Assembly: GCF_037026715.1 (NCBI RefSeq)
Contig: NZ_JBANCG010000002.1
Coordinates: forward strand, 310,001-374,000
Origin: Breoghania sp037026715
Lineage (GTDB): Bacteria; Pseudomonadota; Alphaproteobacteria; Rhizobiales; Stappiaceae
Direction: 5' to 3'
DNA length: 64,000 nucleotides
This document shows positions 34,461-42,522 of the stretch, one piece after another. Both the position numbers and the translations under genes were made by a program. The notes beneath the pieces are model-generated. The model had not been told where the DNA came from. It was given only the letters and a program-made list of their open reading frames with translations, and searched no databases. Position 1 is the stretch's first letter; each line of letters opens with the position of its first letter.

Positions 34461-35975
34461 GTGACGGAGCTTTCCTGGAACGCCGCCCGGGCTGCGGCAG
34501 AGCGTGTGGCCTCCGGCTGGGAGGCCGGCGCTCCGGGAGGCGCGATCGTCGGCTTCACCGCGCAGGGCCCGCAATTTGCGGCCGCAGGCGGACTTGCGAG
34601 CCTCGCCAGCCGCGCGCCCTTCACGCCCGACACGATCGTGCGCTACGCCTCCGTCACCAAGCACGTCTTCGCCAGTTTCGTGCTCGCCCACCCGGAAACG
34701 ATTTCGCTCGATGATCCGCTCGGCCACCATCTGCCGGAGTTGCAGCCTGCACTCGGGCAGATCACCGTCGGCCGCGCGCTCGACATGTCCGGCGGCGTGC
34801 CCGATACGCGCGAATGCCTGACGCTGATCGGCCTGTCGATCTTCACCGAGACCAAGGCCGAACCGCTTCTGGCCTTCCATGCGGGCATGGAGCGGGCGAA
34901 CTATCCGGCCGGCACCGAGGTGCACTATTCCAACGGCGGCTACCGTCTGGTGGAAGAGGCTATGAGGCGCCACGGCCTGCTGTTCGACGATTTCGTCGCA
35001 AGCGAGATTCGCGAGGGGCTGGGCCTGAAGATGCGGGCGCTGGAGATGTGGACCGATCCCGTCGAAGGCCTCGTGCCCGGCTACTGGCATGACGGCCAGG
35101 GCTGGCGCGTCGGGCTTCAGGGCATGCATCTGTCCGCCGCCGGCAGCCTCACGGGCAGTGCCAATGCGCTGGCTGGCTGGGGCGCGGCGCTGCTGCGCGG
35201 CGAGGGCGGCTTTGCCGGCCGGCTCTCGGGCCTCACCGCGCGCCGTCATCTCGCGGACGGCCGGCCCACCGGCTACGGCCTCGGCATGCGGCGGCAGATG
35301 GTCGGCACGCGCGAACTGGTCGGCCACGGCGGCTCGCAGCCCGGCTACAAGACCTACATCCTGCTCGATCCGGAGACGGGCGCGGGCTGCGTGGTCGTCG
35401 CCAATCGCGACGATACCAACACGTCTGAGGCGGCGCAGAAGGTGATGGCCGCGCTCCTCGGCGAGGCCCTGCCGCAGGCCGGATCGACGCTGGTGCCGGG
35501 GCTCTATGTTGCCGAGACAGGTGCCGACTGGATGGAGGTAGGCCCGTCAACCGCCGCCCGTCTCGATGACGAGGTGACGCTTTATCCCGCCGGAGACGGC
35601 TGGGTCGACAGCCTGTCGCCGACCTCGCATCTGCGCCTGCGCATGGAAGGCAAGGCCGTCGTCGGCGAGGCCGGTCATGTCCCGGTGCGCTATCTGCCGG
35701 TGCGCGGCGGACTGTCCGTTCCCGAAGATCTCGAAGGCGAGTGGCGCTCGCCGGAGTTCGGCGCGGTGCTGTCGATCCGGGGCGGTGCGGTGGAAATGGG
35801 CGCGGGGCCGACGCGGCGGGCGATGCCGCTGACGCCGCTGGGCGAGGGCCGCTATCTCTTCACGCTCAACGACGGCCCCTGGACCCGCCGGATCTGCCTC
35901 AACAGGCTCGGTGCCGACCGGTTCGAACTGGCGCTCTCGCGCGCCCGGATGATCGAATGTCGCCGCATGGCATGA
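34461..35975 (+). CDS. dap: D-aminopeptidase of the penicillin-recognising serine hydrolase family
   Basis: A 504-residue protein of the DAP type. The triad motifs are Ser64-x-x-Lys67 (SVTK), Tyr156-Ser-Asn158 and His289-Gly-Gly, placed within three residues of those of the Ochrobactrum D-aminopeptidase. The catalytic domain covers about residues 1-335; the rest forms two small beta-barrel-like domains, also as in that enzyme. It removes N-terminal D-residues, preferably D-Ala, from peptides. No signal peptide is seen, so it should act on imported peptides in the cytosol. The start is GTG at 34461. It follows the dipeptide transporter directly. Confidence 0.88.
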   Translation: MTELSWNAARAAAERVASGWEAGAPGGAIVGFTAQGPQFAAAGGLASLASRAPFTPDTIVRYASVTKHVFASFVLAHPETISLDDPLGHHLPELQPALGQITVGRALDMSGGVPDTRECLTLIGLSIFTETKAEPLLAFHAGMERANYPAGTEVHYSNGGYRLVEEAMRRHGLLFDDFVASEIREGLGLKMRALEMWTDPVEGLVPGYWHDGQGWRVGLQGMHLSAAGSLTGSANALAGWGAALLRGEGGFAGRLSGLTARRHLADGRPTGYGLGMRRQMVGTRELVGHGGSQPGYKTYILLDPETGAGCVVVANRDDTNTSEAAQKVMAALLGEALPQAGSTLVPGLYVAETGADWMEVGPSTAARLDDEVTLYPAGDGWVDSLSPTSHLRLRMEGKAVVGEAGHVPVRYLPVRGGLSVPEDLEGEWRSPEFGAVLSIRGGAVEMGAGPTRRAMPLTPLGEGRYLFTLNDGPWTRRICLNRLGADRFELALSRARMIECRRMA

Positions 35976-36189
35976 GGGATGCTCGAGCGCGGATGAGCGC
36001 AACAGGCGCGCGGACTTTGCGGAAGGTGGCAAGGAACGGCTGAACGGTTCTTACTGCGGCAGAGGCGGTGTGTAAGATAACCTCAGGGAAACAGAGTCGA
36101 CGCTTCCAGCGGAGGCGGTGACAATCTGTTGTCCGCTCATGGCCAGGCAGGGCCCCACCCGTTGCCGGCCCAGCTGAGGTGTCGCCGCC

Positions 36190-37125
36190 ATGCGCGCATT
36201 GAATTTGGATCAGATCCGGGCCTTTCTGGCCGTCGCCCGCAGCGGCGGCATGCAGAAGGCCGCGCAGCATCTGAACCTCACGCAGCCGGCCGTGACCACG
36301 CGCATCCGCAAGCTGGAGGACAGTCTCGGCGTCGCCCTTTTCGAGCGCCAGACATCCGGCATGAAGCTGACCAAGCGGGGCGAATTGCTGCTGCAATATG
36401 CGGAGCAGTTCGAACGGCTTGCCGGCCGCGTCGAGGAAGTGGTCGTCGCACCCGAGGGCATCGACAGGCGTCTGCGGGTGGGGGCGTCGGAGACGGTCGC
36501 GCAATGCTGGCTGCCGGATTTCGTCTACGCGCTGCATCGCCGCTATCCGCGCCTTGAGGTGGACATCAACGTCGATATCTCGGTCAACCTGCGCGCCGCC
36601 CTTCTGGCGCGCGAGATCGACCTGGCGTTCCTGCTGGGGCCGATCTCGGAATATTCGGTCGACAACGTTGCCCTGCCGGGGTTCGAACTGGCCTGGTTCG
36701 TCGCGGCCGACATCGCCGATCCGGGCGAAGGCGCGCACCGGCTGTTCGAAAACAAGCCCGTCATTTCCTACGCCCGCAATACCCGGCCCTGGCGCGAGCT
36801 GAAAAGCCAGTTGTTCGATGCCGTCGGGCCGGATGTCTCGGTCTTTCCCTCGTCCTCGCTGTCGGCCTGTTTCCGGCTCGTGGAGGCGGGGCTGGGGGTG
36901 GCCGCGCTGCCGCGCGTGCTTGGCCAGAAGCTGGTGAGGGAAGGCAGCATACGGGAGTTCGATCCGGGTTGGCGGCCGAGCGAACTGCGCTTTTCCGCAT
37001 CCTATCTCGGCGATCCGCACGATCATCTGGTCGAAGCGGCCGCCGCGCTCTCCGGCTCGATCGCCGAGGCGTGGCATGTGGAGAACGACACGAGAGCGGG
37101 CCGCGAACCGATCGGGCCGACCTGA
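36190..37125 (+). CDS. LysR-family transcriptional regulator
   Basis: A 311-residue LysR protein; helix-turn-helix with GGMQKAAQHLNLTQPAVTTR at residues 18-37, followed by the effector-binding domain with GLGVAALPRVLG near the C-terminus. It lies 214 bp after the D-aminopeptidase gene on the same strand and before the D-glutamate cyclase/TRAP genes, so it may regulate either set. The gap 35976-36189 has no clear signal. It is a second candidate, beside the regulator at 24380, for the bipartite elements. Confidence 0.87.
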   Translation: MRALNLDQIRAFLAVARSGGMQKAAQHLNLTQPAVTTRIRKLEDSLGVALFERQTSGMKLTKRGELLLQYAEQFERLAGRVEEVVVAPEGIDRRLRVGASETVAQCWLPDFVYALHRRYPRLEVDINVDISVNLRAALLAREIDLAFLLGPISEYSVDNVALPGFELAWFVAADIADPGEGAHRLFENKPVISYARNTRPWRELKSQLFDAVGPDVSVFPSSSLSACFRLVEAGLGVAALPRVLGQKLVREGSIREFDPGWRPSELRFSASYLGDPHDHLVEAAAALSGSIAEAWHVENDTRAGREPIGPT

Positions 37126-37188
37126 TCGGCACGACCCCGGCGACTGTGTCGGCGGTGAGCGGTTTTGCGGTTGGAGGGAAGCAGGTCG

Positions 37189-37532
37189 CCCATCCTCCGA
37201 GACGGCGCTGTCGCGCCTCCTCAGGCGTGTTGCCGTTTCTGCAATCCGTCAATACACACAACGTCATCCTGAGAGGCCGGCCCGGAAATGGTAACCGGTT
37301 CTTCGCCTTGAATTCCACGCGCCTTCATACCCCTCCATCGTCATCACCCGGCGAAGTCCGGGTGATCCAGCGCTCGCCCCGGATGCTGCGGCTGGCGGTG
37401 GATTGCCCGGACTACGCCGGGCAATGACGGCGGTGAGGCATGAGGGGGAATAGCCGAAAGCGCATAGCCCGATAGCATTTCCGGGCCAGGCTTTGAGGAG
37501 CCCGCAAAGCGGGCGTTTCGAAGGATGGGCGG
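37189..37532. repeat. Family C inverted repeat interrupted by a family A unit
   Basis: The left part (37189-37281), with CCCATCCTCCGAGACGG and CACAACGTCATCCTGAG, and the right part (37495-37532), with GAGGAGCCCGCAAAGCGGGC and TTTCGAAGGATGGG, correspond to the element at 27715-27850. About 210 bp separate them, including a complete family A unit. This and the adjoining 100 bp make up most of the 604-bp gap 37126-37729. Confidence 0.65.
37339..37430. repeat. Intergenic palindromic repeat, family A, full composite unit
   Basis: GTCATCACCCGGCGAAGTCC with GGGTGATCCAG and GTGGATTGCCCGGACTACGC with CGGGCAATGACGG. It sits within the interrupted family C element and is the last palindromic unit seen in the window. 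Confidence 0.8.
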
Positions 37533-37729
37533 CAGCTCAAGGACTTGCGATCCGCTTGCCGCCAAACCATGAAACGCGCTAGCGGAAACCCGCTCTGTGG
37601 CGCAGGGGGAGGAGAGCTGTCCGGGCTACGAGGGAGGATAAAATAAATTTATCAATATAAGTAAAAACAATCAATTTGAAGTTATACTGCGGATGCTCAA
37701 CGCTTGTAAGAAATGGGGGACTTACAAAC

Positions 37730-38545
37730 GTGCTCACGAGTTATCAGACATTGCGGCAGCGTTCCACGAACGCTCAGCGCCAGGCGATCCGCACCGGCGA
37801 ATACCGCTCCCATACGGCGGGATTGGGCAAGGGATGCCTGCAGGCGAACGTGGTGATCACCCCCGCCGCCTATGCCCTTGATTTCATGCGCTTCTGCCAG
37901 CGCAATCCGAAGCCCTGTCCGCTGATCGGCGTGTCCGACACCGGCAACCCGCACATGTTCACGCTGGGCGCCGACATCGACATCCGCACCGACATCTCCG
38001 CCTACAACGTCTATCGCAACGGAGAGCTCGACGACACGCTCACCGACATCAGCGGGATCTGGAGCGACGATCTCGTCGCCTTCGCGCTCGGCTGTTCGTT
38101 CTCTTTCGAGCATGCCTTGCTGGAGGCCGGCATCGATGTCTGGCACATCAGCAACGACACCACCGTGCCGATGTACCGGACCTCGCTCGCCACGGTGCCC
38201 GCCGGCCCCTTCCACGGCGGCTGCGTCGTGTCCATGCGGATGATCCCGAGCGAGCGGGTGGAGGAGGCGGTTGCCCTGTCCAGCCGTTTCCCGCTCGCCC
38301 ACGGTGCGCCCGTCCATATCGGCGATCCGAAGGCGATCGACATCGCGGATCTCTCAAGGCCGGACTGGGGCGACCCGGTGCCCATGCCTGCCACGCATAC
38401 GCCGGTGTTCTGGGCCTGCGGGGTCACGCCCCAGGCCGTCATCCGCAACGCGAAGCTCCCGATCTGCATCACCCACAAGCCGGGCCACATGCTTCTGACG
38501 GACATTCCCGACGATGCGGACGTGCCCGTCTACCAAAAACCATAA
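37730..38545 (+). CDS. D-glutamate cyclase-like protein (DUF1445/YcsI family)
   Basis: A protein of about 271 residues. TGVYRSH-like opening (TGEYRSHTAGLG), FCQRNPKPCPLIGVSDTGNP, DIDIRTDISAYNVYRNGE and FSFEHALLEAGI are the conserved blocks of the DUF1445 family, whose eukaryotic member DGLUCY makes 5-oxo-D-proline from D-glutamate. The start is taken as GTG at 37730 with a GGGGGA site about 10 bases upstream; a TTG at 37676 is a longer alternative. AT-rich sequence at 37638-37690 is the likely promoter. It is 35 bp before the TRAP binding protein, so it belongs to the same operon. Confidence 0.87.
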   Translation: MLTSYQTLRQRSTNAQRQAIRTGEYRSHTAGLGKGCLQANVVITPAAYALDFMRFCQRNPKPCPLIGVSDTGNPHMFTLGADIDIRTDISAYNVYRNGELDDTLTDISGIWSDDLVAFALGCSFSFEHALLEAGIDVWHISNDTTVPMYRTSLATVPAGPFHGGCVVSMRMIPSERVEEAVALSSRFPLAHGAPVHIGDPKAIDIADLSRPDWGDPVPMPATHTPVFWACGVTPQAVIRNAKLPICITHKPGHMLLTDIPDDADVPVYQKP

Positions 38546-38580
38546 GACCAAGAATGACCTGAACCCAGAGGAGAAACACG

Positions 38581-39630
38581 ATGAAGAGACTGTTCGTTGC
38601 GTGTGCCGTCACGGCGGCCTTTGCCGCCGCCGCGCCCGCCACCGCCCTGGCCGAGGACCTGGCCGTCGTCGGCAGCTGGTCCAGCCTTCCGCTGCACAAC
38701 CAGTTCGAAAAGCCGTTCTGGGAAAAGACCCTGCCGGAAGCCTCCGGCGGCAAGATCAATGTCAATCTGACCACCCACAACGAGATGGGGCTCGGCGTGG
38801 GCGACGTGTTTCGCATGCTGGGCGACGGCGTCTATGACGTTGCCATGACCGTCGGCGACTATGCGGTCGCGGACGCGCCGGAGCTCGAAGGTCTGGACGT
38901 TCCGCTCCTCGCGCTCGATGCGGAGACGGAAAAGGCGGCCGTCGATGCGGCCCGGCCGATGGTCGAGGATATCTTCGAGACGCGCTTCAACTCCCATGTC
39001 CTGGCGATCGCGCCCTATCCGCCGCAGGTGGTCTTCTGCAACAAGCCGATCTCTGGCCTCGCCGATCTGAAGGGCCTCAAGATCCGCGCCTCCGGCCGCA
39101 TGACGGCGAAGTTCCTGGAAGCGCTGGGCGCCGAAGGCGTGAACGTGTCGTTCTCGGAGGTGCCGGGCGCGCTGCAGAAGGGCGTTGTCGATTGCGCCGT
39201 GACGGGGGCCGGTTCGGGCTACAGCGCCGGCTGGTGGGAAGTGTCCTCGCATCTGCTGACCCTGCCGCTGGGCGGCTGGGACCCGGTCGTCACCGCCATC
39301 AACAAGGACAAGTGGGACAGCCTCTCGGCCGAGGACCGGGACATGATCTCCACCCTGATCAAGTCGAAGTTCGAGGATCCGGCCTGGGCGGCCGCCGACG
39401 GGGCGCTGGTCAATGACGTGGCGTGCCTGACGGGCAAGGGCGAATGCAAGTCCGGCGAGGCGCGCTCGATGGTTCTGGTGCCTGCGAGCGAGGCCGACAT
39501 GGCCACGGCCCGCAAGATCCTGGAGACCGAGGTGCTGCCCGACTGGGCCGGCCGTGCGGGCAAGGACTGGGCGGAACGCTGGAACGCCAGCGTCGGCAAG
39601 GTCGTCAACGTCTCGATCCCGACCGACTGA
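38581..39630 (+). CDS. dctP: TRAP transporter substrate-binding protein (DctP family)
   Basis: A 349-residue protein with a cleavable signal peptide (MKRLFVACAV, hydrophobic core, TALA cleavage) and a DctP fold: LADLKGLKIRASGRMTAKFL carries the conserved Arg that pairs with the ligand carboxylate, followed by GVVDCAVTGAGSGYSAGWWE. It delivers an organic acid to the DctQM permease. Position after a D-glutamate cyclase gene suggests a ligand such as 5-oxoproline or an acidic amino acid; TRAP binding proteins for pyroglutamate are known in Bordetella. A strong hairpin follows the gene. Confidence 0.9.
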   Translation: MKRLFVACAVTAAFAAAAPATALAEDLAVVGSWSSLPLHNQFEKPFWEKTLPEASGGKINVNLTTHNEMGLGVGDVFRMLGDGVYDVAMTVGDYAVADAPELEGLDVPLLALDAETEKAAVDAARPMVEDIFETRFNSHVLAIAPYPPQVVFCNKPISGLADLKGLKIRASGRMTAKFLEALGAEGVNVSFSEVPGALQKGVVDCAVTGAGSGYSAGWWEVSSHLLTLPLGGWDPVVTAINKDKWDSLSAEDRDMISTLIKSKFEDPAWAAADGALVNDVACLTGKGECKSGEARSMVLVPASEADMATARKILETEVLPDWAGRAGKDWAERWNASVGKVVNVSIPTD

Positions 39631-39653
39631 TCGCGACCCGTTTCGCCACGATG

Positions 39654-39687
39654 TTTCCCGGCCGGGCCTTGTCGCCCGGCCGGGAAA
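39654..39687 (+). terminator. Hairpin between dctP and dctQ
   Basis: TTTCCCGGCCGGGC and GCCCGGCCGGGAAA form a perfect 14-bp stem with a six-base loop, 24 bp after the dctP stop and 36 bp before dctQ. The stem ends in AAA without a T-run, so partial termination or 3'-end protection of the dctP message is more likely than full termination. Confidence 0.7.
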
Positions 39688-39722
39688 CGGCACGGAACCA
39701 ATACGCCTTGAAGGGGGCTTCG

Positions 39723-40271
39723 ATGGCTCGCAAGACGCTTTTTGTGCTGCGCCGGCTCAACAGGATGATCGCGGTCGTGGTCGGCTTGCTGTTCCTGCTG
39801 TGCGCGGCAACGGTGCTGGTCGATATCGTCCTGCGCAGACTGGGGGCTTCCTTCGGCGGGACGGACGAGATTTCCGGCTACGTCATGGCGATCGCCAGCG
39901 CCTGGGGCATGGGCTTTGCCATGCTCGAACTGGCCCATGTGCGCATCGACATCCTGCGCGCCCAGGTCAACCGGATCGGGCGCTGTGTTCTCGATCTCTT
40001 CGCCATGCTGGTCCTGTCCGGCACGATCTCCGCCATCGCGGTGGGCTGCTGGCCCGTCGTGGAGCGGTCGCTGCGCAATGCCTCGCGCGCCAACACCCCG
40101 CTGGAAACCCCGCTCGCCCTCGTGCAGGTGCCGTGGCTGGCCGGTTGGGTCTGGTTCGCCGTCATGGCCTGGCTGACCTTCGTGGCCGCGCTCGTTCTCG
40201 TCCTTCAGGGCCGGTTCGAGGAATCCGAATTCGCCATCGGCGCCTTCGCCGAACAGGAGGCCATGCCATGA
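39723..40271 (+). CDS. dctQ: TRAP transporter small permease (DctQ family)
   Basis: A 182-residue protein with four membrane helices. VDIVLRRLGASFGGTDEISG is the conserved DctQ region near the first loop, and AHVRIDILRAQV follows. It anchors the large permease DctM. The ATG at 39723 has GAAGGGGG upstream and follows the hairpin. The stop overlaps the dctM start (ATGA). Confidence 0.9.
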   Translation: MARKTLFVLRRLNRMIAVVVGLLFLLCAATVLVDIVLRRLGASFGGTDEISGYVMAIASAWGMGFAMLELAHVRIDILRAQVNRIGRCVLDLFAMLVLSGTISAIAVGCWPVVERSLRNASRANTPLETPLALVQVPWLAGWVWFAVMAWLTFVAALVLVLQGRFEESEFAIGAFAEQEAMP

Positions 40272-41551
40272 TCGCCTCCGTCACAGCCGGCCTGCTCGGC
40301 CTGCTCTGCCTGTCGATCCCCGTCGGGATCGTGCTGTTCATTCTCGGCTTCGGCATCGATGCCTTCTTCAGCCCGTTTCCGCTGATCCGGGGGCTCGGGC
40401 CGCTTGTCTGGTCGTCGTCCAACAGCGCGACCCTGATCGCCATTCCCTTCTTCGTGCTGCTGGGCGAGATCCTGGTGCGCAGCGGTCTGGCGACCCGCAC
40501 CTATGCCGCCCTCGACCGCTGGGTGTCGTGGCTGCCCGGCGGGCTGATCCACGCCAACATCGCCACCTCGACCATGTTCTCCGCCACCTCCGGGTCTTCC
40601 GTCGCTACCGCGGCGACGGTTGCCACAGTCGCCATGCCGCAAGCCGAAAAGCTCGGCTACGATCCGAAACTGTTTTCTGGCGCGATCGCGGCGGGCGGCA
40701 CCCTTGGCATCATGATCCCGCCCTCCATCAACCTGATCGTCTACGGCTTCCTGACCCAGACATCGATCCCCCAGCTCTTCGTGGCGGGACTGGTGCCCGG
40801 CATCCTGCTGGCACTGAGCTTCGTGCTGGTCGCCGGCGTCATCTGCTCGATCTGGCCGGAGCTGGGCGGCGAGCGGCGTTTCTTTCCCTTCGGCCAGATG
40901 ATGCGGGCCCTTGGCGACCTGCTGCCGATCGTTCTTCTGTTCACGCTGATCATCGGCTCCATCTACAAGGGCTGGGCCACGCCCACCGAAGCCGCCTCGG
41001 TCGGCGTTGGCGGCGCGCTGCTCATCGCGCTGCTCTTTGGCGGGGTGAACGCGCGGATGATCACCGACGCCCTGATCGGCACCGTCAAGATCACGGCGAT
41101 GATCATGCTGGTGGTGATCGGCGCCTCCTTCCTCAACTTCACCCTGTCGGCCGGCGGGCTTGGCCACGAGCTGCGCGGTTTCCTGGAGGGGCTGGGGCTG
41201 AGCCCGCTGATGACCATCGTCGTCATCATCGCGATGTATATCGTGCTCGGCTTCTTCATCGAGACGCTGTCGCTGATGGTGGTGACCATTCCCATCGTCG
41301 TGCCGCTCGTCGTGAGCCTCGGCTTCGATCCGATCTGGTTCGGCATCCTGATGATCGTGCTGGTGGAAATGGCGCTCATCACGCCGCCGGTGGGCCTGAA
41401 CCTCTACGTGGTGCAGGGTGCGCGCAGGAGCGGCACCATGAGCGAGGTTATGCTCGGAACGATCCCCTTCGTGATCGCCATGGCGCTGATGATCGTGGCG
41501 CTCGTCGCGTTTCCCGAAATCGCGCTCTATCTGCCGCACGCCCTGCAATAG
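40268..41551 (+). CDS. dctM: TRAP transporter large permease (DctM family)
   Basis: A 427-residue membrane protein with about 12 helices of the DctM family. TSGSSVATAATVATVAMPQ, GGTLGIMIPPSINLIVYG and the late EMALITPPVGLNLYVVQG are its hallmarks. It couples sodium entry to uptake of the ligand bound by DctP. The ATG at 40268 overlaps the dctQ stop. It is the last gene of the metabolic region; the T3SS block begins 100 bp later. Confidence 0.92.
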   Translation: MIASVTAGLLGLLCLSIPVGIVLFILGFGIDAFFSPFPLIRGLGPLVWSSSNSATLIAIPFFVLLGEILVRSGLATRTYAALDRWVSWLPGGLIHANIATSTMFSATSGSSVATAATVATVAMPQAEKLGYDPKLFSGAIAAGGTLGIMIPPSINLIVYGFLTQTSIPQLFVAGLVPGILLALSFVLVAGVICSIWPELGGERRFFPFGQMMRALGDLLPIVLLFTLIIGSIYKGWATPTEAASVGVGGALLIALLFGGVNARMITDALIGTVKITAMIMLVVIGASFLNFTLSAGGLGHELRGFLEGLGLSPLMTIVVIIAMYIVLGFFIETLSLMVVTIPIVVPLVVSLGFDPIWFGILMIVLVEMALITPPVGLNLYVVQGARRSGTMSEVMLGTIPFVIAMALMIVALVAFPEIALYLPHALQ

Positions 41552-41602
41552 CGCGGCGCCCGTCCCCGGCGGTGCCGCCCGGCGTGGACGCGGCGGGGCA
41601 AA

Positions 41603-42067
41603 GCCGTCATCATTCCTTCCGGGTCGGCGCGAACCGGGAGGAAGCAACATCATGTCCAGCGAAAACATCCGGTTCGCCGATTATGTCACCAAGTGCTGCG
41701 AGGTTCTGGGCCTCGCCGTCGGCAGCGTGAGCGGCGACAGCTACATGTTCCAGGTGGGCGACCGCTGGATCGAGCTGAAGGCCAATGCGCGCGGCGATCT
41801 CGTGACCTTTGCGGCGATGGTCTACATGGCACCGCCGGACGTGCCGGTGCGGGCGGATCTGGTCTGCGGCTTCAACGTCCACTACCTGTTCGACGGTGGC
41901 TTTTCGCTTCTGCACGACCGGGAGACGGAACGGCTCTACCTGTGCCGGGCGCACCGTCTGGAGACGCTCGATCCGCACGCCATCCGCGATCAGCTCATCG
42001 ATTTCGCCGACCGCGCCGCCAATGTCGGCACCTGGTACATCCGTACGAGCGAGGAGACCGCGCCCGC
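41603..42067 (+). repeat. 465-bp direct duplication, copy 1
   Basis: This segment recurs at 46055-46519. It includes about 48 bp of leader with GTCGGCGCGAACC and GGAGGAAGCAACATC, and the first 138 codons of the chaperone gene. The copies differ at scattered positions only; beyond the ends the sequences are unrelated. The two copies flank the candidate effector and one other chaperone gene. Confidence 0.85.
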
Positions 42068-42119
42068 GGGCGGCGGCGGTTCTTCGTCCCCAGCGTCGGG
42101 AAACCTCATCGAAATATGA
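41652..42119 (+). CDS. CesT-like type III secretion chaperone, paralogue 1
   Basis: A 155-residue acidic protein with the alpha-beta-beta-beta-alpha-beta-beta-alpha pattern of class I T3SS chaperones. It has an N-terminal helix (FADYVTKCCEVLGL), strands SYMFQVGDRWIELKAN and LVTFAAMVYM, a loop, and strands GFSLLHDRETERLYLCRAH before the C-terminal helix (IRDQLIDFADRAANVGTWYI). The last 20 residues are a Gly/Ser-rich tail unlike its paralogue. Such chaperones bind the N-terminus of one effector in the cytosol and hand it to the ATPase. It precedes the candidate effector by 403 bp and is nearly identical to 46104-46571. No single database family can be confirmed by eye. Confidence 0.65.
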   Translation: MSSENIRFADYVTKCCEVLGLAVGSVSGDSYMFQVGDRWIELKANARGDLVTFAAMVYMAPPDVPVRADLVCGFNVHYLFDGGFSLLHDRETERLYLCRAHRLETLDPHAIRDQLIDFADRAANVGTWYIRTSEETAPAGGGGSSSPASGNLIEI

Positions 42120-42522
42120 GCACCGGCACGACAAACGTGCCGGATATGCGTCTGAAGGTGGCCTTGGACGGGCGGATGTCCGTCTGGGAATGACGCTTTG
42201 CATTCTCATTTTTAAGAGAACGCCCGCCAGCATTCCGATCGCCGGATCGGGAACCGAAGCTTCCGCTCCGATAATTTTCCGGAACTGTCCCAAACAGCAT
42301 AGCTGCGGATCTTCCCTTAAGGAATTCTCTCCCGCAAGCGAATGAACAGTCCCGCCGCGAGGGCGTGAGGCGCGGGCCGCCCGTTCCTCAACAAGGCGTC
42401 GCGGCGGGGCGTGATGATCAGACCGGAAGGCTTCTCGGCAAGCCCTCCGGGGGGACTGGACGAGCGTTCGCAAGACCTCAGGCGAACGTTTCGGGCCGGC
42501 TTGGGCTCCAGGAGAATTTGAT
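42120..42522. other. 403-bp region upstream of the racemase-cyclase gene
   Basis: It has a perfect hairpin (CCGGCACG, loop ACAAA, CGTGCCGG at 42123-42143) just after the chaperone stop, without a T-run. It then has an AT-richer stretch (42190-42330) that is the likely promoter of the effector gene. A GGAACC at 42250 is not followed by CCAC at hrp-box spacing, and no tts-box was found. A ribosome binding site AGGAGA lies near 42510. Confidence 0.45.

Noticed and set aside
42123..42143. Intrinsic terminator after the first chaperone gene
   Set aside because: The 8-bp stem is perfect but no T-run follows, so full termination is not supported; it is noted only as a hairpin.
42250..42280. Possible hrp-box (GGAACC) or tts-box upstream of the effector
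   Set aside because: No CCAC follows the GGAACC at 15-16 bases, and the GAAGCTTCC segment does not match the longer tts-box pattern.
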